This document shows positions 43,344 through 51,360 of a stretch of 51,814 bases of DNA, piece by piece. The position numbers were made by a program, and so were the translations under genes. The notes under the pieces are model-generated. The model did no database searches and had not been told where the DNA came from. It saw only the letters and a program-made list of their open reading frames with translations. Numbering within the stretch: the stretch's first letter is position 1; every line of letters starts with the position of its first letter. This stretch comes from an uncultured Bacteroidales bacterium. GTDB lineage: Bacteria; Bacteroidota; Bacteroidia; Bacteroidales; Bacteroidaceae. The stretch covers positions 1-51,814 of the forward strand of contig CADALZ010000030.1 in assembly GCA_902788865.1 (NCBI GenBank), written 5' to 3'.

Positions 43344-43939
43344 AGTTGTTCTCTGGATTTTTCTCCAAGGTAGCCGCCATGATGGCGCTTAGAGTAGTCT
43401 TCTATGGTAAAATGTATTTTCTTCATGGTTTCTACTACCAAGATATCGCCTATGACGGTCATCATGGTGGTAGAAGTGGTAGGAGTCATGCCCAGCGGGC
43501 ATACCTCTGGCGGATTGCCTGTAGGCAGGCAGACATTGGCTTCCTTAGCCAGCGGACTGTCTGGATTGCCCGTGATAACGATGTATTTCAACGCAGGATT
43601 CAGGCGATGTGCCAGTTGGGTAAGTTCCACGATCTCACGCGTCTTGCCAGAATTGGAGATAAAGAGCAGCAGATCGTTCTCCTGCAAGATGCCAAGGTCT
43701 CCATGCTGTGCCTCACTGGGATGGAGGAATACGGCAGGCGTCCCTGTAGAGCAGAATGTAGTGGCTATGTTCATGGCTATCTGCCCTGCCTTTCCCATGC
43801 CCGATGTCACCAGTTTCCCATGCCGATGGTGCACATGCTCCACAATCAAGTCCACCGCTTTCTCGAATGCGTCAGTCACAGGAAGGTTTAGGATGGCCTC
43901 AGCCTCTTTTCTCAGTATATCTTTAATGTTGTCTATCAT
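43331..43939 (-). CDS. SIS-domain sugar-phosphate isomerase
   Basis: This 202-residue protein consists of one SIS domain with KLVTSGMGKAGQIAMNIATTF, FISNSGKTREIVELT and HPSEAQHGDLG. It lacks the CBS pair of KdsD/KpsF arabinose-5-phosphate isomerases, so it is nearer to a stand-alone KpsF/GutQ-type or hexuloisomerase-type protein. The start at 43939 (MIDNIKDILRKEAEAIL) is chosen over 44053, which would add a Lys/Cys-rich stretch reading through the promoter. A -7 box TATCTTTG is present at 43974-43967 on the minus strand. Confidence 0.85.
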   Translation of the reverse strand: MIDNIKDILRKEAEAILNLPVTDAFEKAVDLIVEHVHHRHGKLVTSGMGKAGQIAMNIATTFCSTGTPAVFLHPSEAQHGDLGILQENDLLLFISNSGKTREIVELTQLAHRLNPALKYIVITGNPDSPLAKEANVCLPTGNPPEVCPLGMTPTTSTTMMTVIGDILVVETMKKIHFTIEDYSKRHHGGYLGEKSREQLCAK

Positions 43940-44009
43940 TTTTCCCACAATTATGATTCTATTTGCAAAGATAATGCAAATTTTCCCTTTATCACAACAA
44001 GTTTTGTTG

Positions 44010-44017
44010 TATTTTTG
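44010..44017 (+). promoter_or_regulatory. Probable -7 element for the M16 peptidase gene
   Basis: TATTTTTG fits the TAnnTTTG consensus 24 bp before the start codon. The -33 element is weak. The divergent SIS gene has its own -7 box about 40 bp to the left. Confidence 0.45.
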
Positions 44018-44041
44018 CAGTCCGAAATCAAGTAATGACTT

Positions 44042-45274
44042 ATGAACGTGCAAGAGAAGTTCTATACATATACACTTTCCTATGGGTTGCGGATCATCCT
44101 ACAGCCTACCGACGGACAAGTTTCTTATGCTGGCTTTGCCATCAATGCAGGCACACGCGATGAGCGTGACGACCAGCCTGGCATGGCGCATTTCATAGAG
44201 CACATGCTCTTCAAGGGCACAGAGAAGCGTAAGGCTTGGCACATCTTGAACCGCATGGAGAAAGTGGGTGCCGATCTGGATGCCTTTACCAACAAGGAGG
44301 AGACCGTGGTCTATTCTGTCTTCCTGCAAGAGCATCTGAAGCGTGCTGTAGAACTCATGGCCGACTTGGTGTTTCACTCCACGTTCCCACAGGCAGAGAT
44401 AGAGAAGGAAACGGATGTCATCATAGGCGAGATACAGTCGTATGAAGACACTCCCAGCGACCTGATTTTCGATGGGTTTGAGGACTTGGTCTTCAGTGGT
44501 CATGCACTGGGAAGGGATATCCTGGGCAATGCAGAGGCTTTGAAACGCTATACGACTGCCGATGCGCTGCAGTTTTTCAGGAAATTCTATGTGCCAGAGA
44601 ATATGGTGTTCTTCGTCACTGGAAACTATGAACTCAAGCAGGTGGTGCGCTATGTAGAGCAGGCTGTAGGCGATGTAAGCAGAGGGCATCTGGATTACCA
44701 GCGTATGTCTCCATCAGTCTATATGCCTCGCACTGAGGTGCAGCATCGAGACACGCATCAAGCGCATGTCATGATAGGAGGCAGGGCCTACGAAGCCAAG
44801 AGTCCGAAGAAACAGATGCTCTACCTGCTTACCAACTTACTGGGTGGTCCTGGCATGAATAGCCGACTGAATCTGGCACTGCGTGAGAAGCGCGGACTGG
44901 TCTATGAGGTGGAAGCCAGCTCTGTCTCTTACACGGATACAGGCACCTTCTCCATCTACTTCGGATGCGATTTGGAGGATGTAGATCGCTGCATCGAACT
45001 GGTGAGGCGGGAACTGAAGCATTTGTGCGACAAAGGACTGACCACCTCACAGCTTCAGGCACTGAAGAAGCAGACCATGGGGCAGATAGGCGTAGCGCAA
45101 GACAACCGCGAGAACACGGCCTTGGGCATGGCCAAGACATTCCTCCACTATCACCGCTTCATCACCACAGAGGAGATTTATCAGAGCATAGAGCAGATCA
45201 CTGCGCCATCCCTCTTGGAGGTAGCCAATGAGGTGTTTGGGGAGTTCAACCTCTCCACCTTAATCTATAAGTAG
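44042..45274 (+). CDS. M16 family zinc metallopeptidase
   Basis: This 410-residue protein has the inverted zinc motif H50-FIE-H54 (HFIEHMLFKGT) with E53 as the catalytic base, and an expected third ligand Glu in the following helix region. The C-terminal M16C domain contains GGPGMNSRLNLALREKRGLVYEV. The length fits a single-unit processing-peptidase-like protein. No signal peptide is seen. It ends 3 bp from the convergent neighbour. Confidence 0.9.
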   Translation: MNVQEKFYTYTLSYGLRIILQPTDGQVSYAGFAINAGTRDERDDQPGMAHFIEHMLFKGTEKRKAWHILNRMEKVGADLDAFTNKEETVVYSVFLQEHLKRAVELMADLVFHSTFPQAEIEKETDVIIGEIQSYEDTPSDLIFDGFEDLVFSGHALGRDILGNAEALKRYTTADALQFFRKFYVPENMVFFVTGNYELKQVVRYVEQAVGDVSRGHLDYQRMSPSVYMPRTEVQHRDTHQAHVMIGGRAYEAKSPKKQMLYLLTNLLGGPGMNSRLNLALREKRGLVYEVEASSVSYTDTGTFSIYFGCDLEDVDRCIELVRRELKHLCDKGLTTSQLQALKKQTMGQIGVAQDNRENTALGMAKTFLHYHRFITTEEIYQSIEQITAPSLLEVANEVFGEFNLSTLIYK

Positions 45275-45277
45275 CCC

Positions 45278-46513
45278 TTAGTCGTTTGCCTTCTTAAGGC
45301 GTTTCACGGCATACTCCAATGACTCTGTAGGTTCGATAATGTTGTAGTCTTCCCAGAACTTCTCATCATAGAAGTCCTGCACCTTGTCAGATAGCACCTG
45401 ACTCTTCATGAACGATTCGCGGTATGGTATGTTGCCCGTAGCAGGTGCATCTTCACGATTGGTCATCACTATCTCAGACACCACCGTATAGCTGGTGGCA
45501 AAAAGCTTACGCTTCCAGTCGCAATTGAACTTCAGTTCGGCACGCACATAGTTAAGGTAGTACCTCTCCCCATCTTGGCGGTATGTCACCAGATAGGAGA
45601 TGCTGGTGGGCCTGAAACGCAGTCCGGCAGGCTTCTTTCGCAGCATATATGAGGTGACCTTATCTCTATCCGACATGTCCATAGAGAACTCTATGCGACT
45701 GATGGCATGCGTCTTCTGCTCTATATAGAGTGTGCCCCGATAGAGCGGGATATCCTCTATGTTGACCCTCGGCTTGAAGTCGATGGCATAGTGCAACTTA
45801 TCATTGATGATCACAAAATCCTTGAAGTCATACTGGTAGTAAGTCATGTAATCGAAGCCCAGCAGCATGCCAGGCGTCTTCACCACATCCAGACTATTGG
45901 CTATCACGGGGCCTCCCTCCAGTTTCACGTTCAGCGTATCACTGGCATTGGGGCTCACCATCCTACGCCCTTTCTGCACACGTACCCTGTCTCTGTCCAT
46001 CTCCTGCGTGTAGGGAGTCTTATACACATCCACCACGGCCTCGGAGATATTGATATACTTGCGTCGTTTCTGGGCAAACTCCCTATAGAATGCCTGATAC
46101 ATGCCAGCTTCCAAGCTGTAGTTCTTCTTCACATTGTCCATGGCACTCTCCACGATGCGACTGGGATAGATAGGCTCCACGATGATTTCATTGAGGGCTA
46201 TGACGCCAGGCGTAAGCAAGATCTCCTGATCTTCCAAGTTGCGCGTATTCACCGTGATTCTGCGCGTCTGATAGCCCAAATGCGAAAATTCTACGGTAAC
46301 AGGCAGGTTCTCTCCTTGTATCTTGATGGTAAACTCTCCATCAGAATTGGTGATGGTACCGATGTGTGTGCCAGGCACATAGACATTCACATACTCCAAG
46401 GCACGCTTGTTGTACGCCTGCTTCACGATGCCACTCACCGTGATTACCTGCTGCGCCATCAAGCCCTGCATGCAGATGGCCATCATTATGAGGATATAGA
46501 TAAATCTTTTCAT
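45278..46513 (-). CDS. Exported carboxypeptidase-regulatory-like domain protein
   Basis: This 411-residue protein has a signal peptide (MKRFIYILIMMAICMQGLMAQ), a carboxypeptidase-D regulatory-like beta domain (about 24-105: VSGIVKQAYNKRALEYVNVYVPG), and a C-terminal region that resembles outer-membrane-associated Bacteroidetes proteins with such a plug-like domain. No TonB box, barrel or SusC signature is seen. Function unknown. The start at 46513 is chosen because the signal peptide begins there. Confidence 0.8.
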   Translation of the reverse strand: MKRFIYILIMMAICMQGLMAQQVITVSGIVKQAYNKRALEYVNVYVPGTHIGTITNSDGEFTIKIQGENLPVTVEFSHLGYQTRRITVNTRNLEDQEILLTPGVIALNEIIVEPIYPSRIVESAMDNVKKNYSLEAGMYQAFYREFAQKRRKYINISEAVVDVYKTPYTQEMDRDRVRVQKGRRMVSPNASDTLNVKLEGGPVIANSLDVVKTPGMLLGFDYMTYYQYDFKDFVIINDKLHYAIDFKPRVNIEDIPLYRGTLYIEQKTHAISRIEFSMDMSDRDKVTSYMLRKKPAGLRFRPTSISYLVTYRQDGERYYLNYVRAELKFNCDWKRKLFATSYTVVSEIVMTNREDAPATGNIPYRESFMKSQVLSDKVQDFYDEKFWEDYNIIEPTESLEYAVKRLKKAND

Positions 46514-46569
46514 GGGTGCAATGATTTGAGGTTCGTAATAGGTTTCCTGTGTAAAGATAGATGATATTC

Positions 46570-47157
46570 TTATCTTTCGCAAGAACTTCCCTCAATATTT
46601 TTTTGCAGGCGCTGCATGCTGAATTCGCAGCCACAATATTGCTGATTGTAGAAGCCGTACTCCTTCAGCAGTTGGTTGCGCCGTTCTTGCAGTCCGCCTT
46701 TACGCCAGTTCTGCTCCCAGAAGACGATGCCTGGATACTGCGCAGCAGCCCTCCTCCCCGCTTCATTGATCTGCTCCAGACTCTTCCAGCGCGACGAAGC
46801 CAGTGTGGTAGTGAACGCGTCAAAGCCATGCTCCACACCATACTTAGCCGTCTCCGTGAGGCGCAGCGTGAAACATTGCAGGCAGCGTTTACCACGTTCA
46901 GGCTCCTGCTCCAGCCCTACCGCTTCACGCCATCGTTCATAGTCATAGTCGGCATCCACGAAGTCCAGTCCTTGTGCCGTCACGAAGCGTATGGCCTCAG
47001 CCTTTCGGATTTCATACTCCTCACGAGGATAGATATTCGGATTGTAATAGAATATGGTGGGGCGTATGCCGTTTTTCAGCATACACTCTATGATAGCTGC
47101 CGAACAAGGCGCACAGCAGGAATGAAGCAAAACCTTATTATATTGAACGTTAAACAT
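46570..47157 (-). CDS. queH: Epoxyqueuosine reductase QueH
   Basis: This 195-residue protein makes the last step of queuosine biosynthesis, reducing epoxyqueuosine in tRNA; it replaces QueG in many anaerobes. Iron-sulfur and metal ligands are visible: HSCCAPCSAAIIE near the start, KRCLQCFTLRL in the middle and YCGCEFSMQRL near the end. The start codon lies inside a tandem 7-bp repeat array, which is unusual. Downstream is the carboxypeptidase-regulatory-like gene on the same strand. Confidence 0.92.
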   Translation of the reverse strand: MFNVQYNKVLLHSCCAPCSAAIIECMLKNGIRPTIFYYNPNIYPREEYEIRKAEAIRFVTAQGLDFVDADYDYERWREAVGLEQEPERGKRCLQCFTLRLTETAKYGVEHGFDAFTTTLASSRWKSLEQINEAGRRAAAQYPGIVFWEQNWRKGGLQERRNQLLKEYGFYNQQYCGCEFSMQRLQKNIEGSSCER

Positions 47158-47224
47158 TAAACATTAAACATTAAACATTAAACATTATACATTATACATT
47201 AAACATTGAACATTAAACATTAAA
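47148..47224. repeat. Tandem heptamer array, 11 units of CATTAAA
   Basis: Eleven 7-bp units run from 47148 to 47224: one CGTTAAA, then CATTAAA-type units with variants CATTATA (twice) and CATTGAA. On the minus strand each exact unit reads TTTAATG and so supplies an ATG every 7 bp. The queH start (47155-47157) uses the unit next to the variant. Confidence 0.9.
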
Positions 47225-47270
47225 CTTATTTTTGCATTTTTGCATGTTTTAATTTTTTAATTTTTTAATC

Positions 47271-47894
47271 TTACGGCGTAGCCGTACGTAGTACCAGAAC
47301 ACTCTCTGGCCCCATATTGAAGAGCAGGTCTACGATGCTCAGATTGGGCAGAAAGCCATATTTTTGCTGGAATACCTGGTAATACGGCACAGGAGTGAAC
47401 TCCTTATCTTCCTGCCAATTCTTCTTAGGATGAATGCTGTCCCTGAAGTCGGCATCCTCACGTTTAGCGACGTAATCTGACGTGCGCTCTATATGCGGCT
47501 CTATATCTATCAACGCACATATCACAGCTATCAACTCCTCATTGAAGTCCATCAGATAGCGGAAAGACTTCTCATAGAATGGCCGCAGATCATCTTTCAG
47601 ATATTCAAAGTAAGGTGTCTGGTTATAGGCCGATTCCAACGCATTCCAGTGCAAGTGCCTCCAGTTGCCATGATCAGAGATGCGTATATCTTTCGTCAGG
47701 CACTTCAGTGTGTCTGGCTTCTCTATGGGCACCGTCAGAGATATGGCACCATTGGGGCCTGCTATCACGCAGCGGTTGCGATAAGTCTGCTTCTGGTAGT
47801 TTTCATACTGCTCCACATATACCTTATCATACCTCAGCAACTTGGAAAACCATTGCACAGGAGGCAGATAGGCCGTAGATAGGCAGGCTGTCAT
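47271..47894 (-). CDS. WbqC family protein
   Basis: This 207-residue protein starts MTACLSTAYLPPVQWFSKL, the WbqC family opening; the family is linked to O-antigen or polysaccharide loci and sometimes to amino-sugar modification, with no settled reaction. The start at 47894 forms a 4-bp ATGA overlap with the stop of the upstream S26 gene and is preferred over an ATG 15 bp earlier. It is the last gene of a dapB-S26-S26-wbqC run, an order I know from other Bacteroidales. Confidence 0.88.
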   Translation of the reverse strand: MTACLSTAYLPPVQWFSKLLRYDKVYVEQYENYQKQTYRNRCVIAGPNGAISLTVPIEKPDTLKCLTKDIRISDHGNWRHLHWNALESAYNQTPYFEYLKDDLRPFYEKSFRYLMDFNEELIAVICALIDIEPHIERTSDYVAKREDADFRDSIHPKKNWQEDKEFTPVPYYQVFQQKYGFLPNLSIVDLLFNMGPESVLVLRTATP

Positions 47895-48526
47895 TCCACT
47901 TTCTTCCATAGTCTGCTCAGTTGTGGGGTAAACCAGATGCGGGTAGCTTTGCCTATAAGGTGGTCTTCGGGCACAAAGCCGAAGAGGCGAGAATCGCTCA
48001 GCGTACTTTCATTGTCGCCCATCACCCAATAGTAATTTTGCGTGAAGAGGCACTGGCGCACTTCCTGGCCGTCGATGTAGAGCTTACCATCTGCCACCTC
48101 TGCCTGCTGCCCTTCGTGAAGCGTCAGCGTATTGCGCATCAACGTGGCATTCCATGGCCTTATGGGCACTTCCACACCCTTCAGTGGCACGGTGATAGGC
48201 TGTGCAGGTAGCGTGTCTTGCAGATTCACTGCATGTGAGAAGTGGAAGTCATGATCCATGTAGATCACCTCGCCAGGCATGGCCATCACACGGCCTATCA
48301 GCGTCTTCTTCCCATCTGCCTCCGAAGGGTCGTGAAACACTATCACGTCTCCACGACTTATCCTGCCATAGTTCCACTTATTCACCAAGATGCGCTCGCC
48401 CCGATGCAGGGCTGGTTCCATGCCCTCGAAGGGCACAGAGTAAGTACCGACAGCAAATAGGCGGAGCAGCACTGCTATCAGCACTGCACCCACTAAAGCT
48501 AAGGTTATCTTCACTATCGGTTTCAT
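47891..48526 (-). CDS. S26 signal-peptidase-like protein lacking catalytic residues
   Basis: This 211-residue paralogue of the upstream LepB has an N-terminal membrane anchor (KITLALVGAVLIAVLLRLF) and the S26 fold motifs (GERILVNKWNYG, SRGDVIVFHDP, YYWVMGDNESTLSDSR). The catalytic Ser position in P-x-x-S-M is Gly (PFEGMEP) and the general-base Lys position before R-x-x-x-x-G is Gly (IGRVMAMPGE). It is therefore probably inactive as a protease and may be a chaperone or subunit of the full-length enzyme. It is translated between lepB and wbqC in one operon. Confidence 0.85.
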   Translation of the reverse strand: MKPIVKITLALVGAVLIAVLLRLFAVGTYSVPFEGMEPALHRGERILVNKWNYGRISRGDVIVFHDPSEADGKKTLIGRVMAMPGEVIYMDHDFHFSHAVNLQDTLPAQPITVPLKGVEVPIRPWNATLMRNTLTLHEGQQAEVADGKLYIDGQEVRQCLFTQNYYWVMGDNESTLSDSRLFGFVPEDHLIGKATRIWFTPQLSRLWKKVE

Positions 48527-48541
48527 GGCAGCTTGCAGGGT

Positions 48542-50041
48542 TTACTTGGCGCGTTTGAAGAGGCGGCTCCAGCGGATCTTGCCATCAAACCAGCCGTGAT
48601 CCTTATCCAGCGAAAGCCAGATGGTGATAGGCTTGCCCACGATATGGTCTTCTGGAACAAATCCCCAATAGCGAGAATCTGCAGAGTTGTGGCGGTTGTC
48701 GCCCATCATCCAGTAGTAGTCCATCTGGAACGTATATTCATCGGTGCGCTGCCCGTTGATGTAGATGCCGTCTTCGCGCACGTCCAACTTATTATGCTCA
48801 TACGCCACGATGCAGCGCTCATAGATAGGCAGGTTCTCCAGCGTGAGTTTCACGGTGCTGCCCTTGGCAGGTATCCAGATAGGACCGTAGTTGTTGCGAT
48901 CCCAGTGCTTGTTGCCGTTCAGCGGATAGAGATCGCCCGCATAGCTCTCTGGCTCCATGATGATTTTGCTTATCAGTTTGGTGTTAGCGGCCAACTTCTG
49001 GTACATCTCTTTCGTCAGAGGGAAGTGATATACAGGTGCCAACCTGCCGTTTTGCAGGCGTGTATTGAAGCCCATCGCCAGCAGGTTGTCTTCCCACGTG
49101 GCATCGCCCGACATCATCAGGCGGTCGTCTTCACTGATGCCCAGTTCGTCCATCATCTGTGCAGGTATCTCGGTGCCTGTGGTCTGCAGGAAGTAGTTGA
49201 ACTGCATCTGCTCAGGGTTCTCTGCATCCTGCCCGTTGATCTTCACCTGTCCGTTCACTATCTCCAGCGTGTCTCCAGCCACACCGATGCAGCGCTTCAC
49301 ATAGTTCTCGCGCCTATCCACAGGCCTGTAAACCACCTCTCCGAAGATGCGTGGATTCTCCAGGATGTGGCGTCTGCCGGCATTGTAGTAGATGTCATAC
49401 ACCATGCGCTGCTGGGCAGGTGTCATGTTATCCACATCCATCGGATTAGGGTACATGCGCTTGCCCTCAGCGTAAGCCAAGCTATAGAAATCCGTCTGCT
49501 GATAGTTCACCGCCACCGTGTCACCTGCAGGGAAGTTGAACACCACGATGTCTCCGCGCTCCACCTTCCCGAAGCCAGCCACACGCTCATACTTCCACTG
49601 TGGCCACTCTATGTAGCTCTTTCCACCCGTAAGGGGCAGCGTATGCTGTGCCAGAGGCATGGAGAATGGTGTCATAGGCTTGCGAGGGCCATAGCTCAAC
49701 TTGCTCACGTAGAGGTAGTCGCCCACCAGCAGTGATTTCTCCATCGAGGAAGAAGGTATCTGGTAGTTTTGGAAGATATACACATTCACGAAATAGACGG
49801 CCACCAGTGCAAAGACGATGGCATCTATCCAGCTCATCACCGTCTTCAGCGGTCCCTCCTTCCAGCTGCGCCAGAAGCCCCACGGTATCTTCTTCGTGAT
49901 GAAGCTATCGAAAATGAAAGGCACCACCAGCAGTCCCCAGCAGCTCTTCACCCAAATCAGGAAAAGCAGGTAGAGCACCAGTGCCACAGCCAGTTTTATC
50001 CATTGTTTTGCAGGAACATCTGCAAACATTTTCTTATCCAT
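48542..50041 (-). CDS. lepB: Signal peptidase I
   Basis: This 499-residue membrane protease removes signal peptides of exported proteins. It has N-terminal membrane segments, the catalytic Ser in PSSSMEKSLLVGDYLYV (Ser just before Met) and the Lys in VKRCIGVAGD, plus the MGDNRHNSADSRYWG box. It is longer than typical LepB because of an insertion between the boxes, usual in Bacteroidales. The ATG at 50041 is preferred to a GTG at 50050. It lies 10 bp after dapB and 15 bp before the second S26 gene. Confidence 0.93.
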   Translation of the reverse strand: MDKKMFADVPAKQWIKLAVALVLYLLFLIWVKSCWGLLVVPFIFDSFITKKIPWGFWRSWKEGPLKTVMSWIDAIVFALVAVYFVNVYIFQNYQIPSSSMEKSLLVGDYLYVSKLSYGPRKPMTPFSMPLAQHTLPLTGGKSYIEWPQWKYERVAGFGKVERGDIVVFNFPAGDTVAVNYQQTDFYSLAYAEGKRMYPNPMDVDNMTPAQQRMVYDIYYNAGRRHILENPRIFGEVVYRPVDRRENYVKRCIGVAGDTLEIVNGQVKINGQDAENPEQMQFNYFLQTTGTEIPAQMMDELGISEDDRLMMSGDATWEDNLLAMGFNTRLQNGRLAPVYHFPLTKEMYQKLAANTKLISKIIMEPESYAGDLYPLNGNKHWDRNNYGPIWIPAKGSTVKLTLENLPIYERCIVAYEHNKLDVREDGIYINGQRTDEYTFQMDYYWMMGDNRHNSADSRYWGFVPEDHIVGKPITIWLSLDKDHGWFDGKIRWSRLFKRAK

Positions 50042-50051
50042 GTCTGTCACT

Positions 50052-50810
50052 TTATTTCAAGAAAGTAAATAAGTCACTCATTTTCAGGAAGCCCTGATGC
50101 GTAGCCGTATATTCGGCAGCCAGCACAGCCCCTAAGGCAAAGCCACTGCGGTTTTTGGCATCGTGCACGATGGTGATGCTGTCGGCATCGCTCTCATAGC
50201 GCACCATGTGTATGCCTGGCACCTCTCCTCTGCGCTCGGAGATGATGGGGAGCTCATTAGGCTTAGGCTGTGCCAGCTGATGCATCTCACCGTTCTCCAC
50301 CAGTGCGGCATCTACCCACGCATCCTTACGGTCGAGTTCTGCCAGAATGCCCTCTGCCAGTGTGATGGCCGTGCCGCTGGGATGATCCAGCTTATGCACA
50401 TGGTGTGTCTCGCTCATGCTCACGTCGTAGCCATCGAACTGGTTCATCACATGTGCCAGGAAACGATTCACCGCCGTGAAGATAGACACGCCCAGGCTGA
50501 AGTTGCTGCTCCAGAACAGTGTCTTCCCCTGCTCAGCGCACAGGCGTTGCATCTCCTCACCGTGCTGCGCCATCCATCCTGTGCTGCCACTCACCACCTT
50601 CACGCCCTGCTCGAAAGCCTTCTTGCAGTTGGCATAAGCCGTGGTAGGGCTGGTGAACTCTATCGCCACATCTGCGCTGCGGAACGCGTCAGAGTCGAAG
50701 TCCTCCGTGTTGTTAATATCTATGATGCTCACTATCTCATGACCGCGACTTAGGGCTATCTGTTCTATCTGCTTGCCCATCTTGCCATATCCTATCAATG
50801 CTATTTTCAT
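50052..50810 (-). CDS. dapB: 4-hydroxy-tetrahydrodipicolinate reductase
   Basis: This 252-residue enzyme catalyses the second step of the diaminopimelate/lysine pathway. It shows the NAD(P)H motif GYGKMGKQI at the start and the substrate motif ETHHVHKLDHPSGTA. The start at 50810 (MKIALIGYG) is preferred to an ATG at 50846 because the nucleotide-binding strand must begin there. It is the first gene of the dapB-lepB-S26-wbqC run. Confidence 0.94.
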   Translation of the reverse strand: MKIALIGYGKMGKQIEQIALSRGHEIVSIIDINNTEDFDSDAFRSADVAIEFTSPTTAYANCKKAFEQGVKVVSGSTGWMAQHGEEMQRLCAEQGKTLFWSSNFSLGVSIFTAVNRFLAHVMNQFDGYDVSMSETHHVHKLDHPSGTAITLAEGILAELDRKDAWVDAALVENGEMHQLAQPKPNELPIISERRGEVPGIHMVRYESDADSITIVHDAKNRSGFALGAVLAAEYTATHQGFLKMSDLFTFLK

Positions 50811-50918
50811 ACCATTCAGTTGTTTTTGTTTCATAATCTGCTGCAAAGATAATGTTTTTATTAAATCCCCACCCCGTCATTAACTTCTTTTGTGTTATAA
50901 AAACCTTTTAAATCGTGT

Positions 50919-51035
50919 TTGGTCGTTATTTACCGCCCATTTGCTTTTACTGAATTGGGGGTTGCTATGCTAAGCAGCGTTCTGAAGTCTTCTACTGCTA
51001 TCAAGATGAATCGTGAAATTATGAGGGCTTTATGG
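50919..51035 (+). pseudogene. ORF6N-domain relic, C-terminal part
   Basis: A short stretch reads [18 protein letters not shown] then [13 protein letters not shown], the second half of an ORF6N domain. Just upstream, in another frame, GGT CGT TAT TTA CCG gives GRYLP, the residues expected before it, so a frameshift separates them. No start and no N-terminal half are present. It overlaps by about eight residues with the fragment at 33956-34363 but differs from it there, so the two relics come from different genes. Confidence 0.75.
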
Positions 51036-51094
51036 AATTACGTCATTAAAGTTTCGCAAAGCCCTGAAAGGGCAGAAGGCCACACTCTTACAAT

Positions 51095-51125
51095 CCCTCC
51101 CCCCATGGGGGAGGTTAGGAGAGGG
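51095..51125 (+). repeat. GC-rich inverted repeat B, copy 2
   Basis: This 31-bp element is nearly the same as 33167-33197 (3 differences), with a CCTCCCCC/GGGGGAGG stem. Confidence 0.8.
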
Positions 51126-51162
51126 AACGCACGCTGCATAGCATGAGACGGCTATGTGAAAG

Positions 51163-51194
51163 CCCTCACCTAACCTCTCCCAGAGGGAGAGGGA
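51163..51194 (+). repeat. GC-rich inverted repeat A, copy 2
   Basis: This 32-bp element is nearly the same as 33122-33153 (2 differences), with a CCTCTCCC/GGGAGAGG stem. Here B precedes A; at 33.1 kb A precedes B. Confidence 0.8.
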
Positions 51195-51226
51195 CTGATT
51201 AATAAAAGCACTTACGAAACTGGAAT

Positions 51227-51253
51227 ACCATCGACTTCCACAAAGTCGATGGT
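51227..51253 (-). terminator. Terminator-like hairpin downstream of smalltalk copy 2
   Basis: ACCATCGACTT and AAGTCGATGGT form an 11-bp perfect stem around a short loop, touching the stop codon of the smalltalk gene. No strong T-run follows. Confidence 0.45.
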
Positions 51254-51360
51254 CAGAGCATGGACATGCAGGAGGTGACGCCAAGCGAGGTGCCGATGGC
51301 TGTCAAAAACGCTACTGCCAGTTGAATGACGTATTTCCAAAGCACTTTCTTGTTTTTCAT
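51253..51360 (-). CDS. Smalltalk-family mini-protein, copy 2
   Basis: A 35-residue frame starts MKNKKVLWKYVIQLAV, has the LTAIGTSLG membrane stretch and ends TSCMSML. It is clearly a paralogue of copy 1 at 32161-32262 (basic start, W, one span, TSC near the end) and a typical 'smalltalk' protein. No HU-like gene lies upstream here; the neighbours are an ORF6N relic and the A/B repeats. Function unknown. Confidence 0.75.
   Translation of the reverse strand: MKNKKVLWKYVIQLAVAFLTAIGTSLGVTSCMSML

Noticed and set aside
48533-49735. 400-residue plus-strand frame opposite lepB
   Set aside because: Antisense shadow of a gene with intact catalytic motifs.
33956-51035. Single ORF6N gene split by a 16.6-kb insertion
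   Set aside because: The two fragments overlap by about eight residues with different sequence, and the DNA between them is ordinary housekeeping genes.
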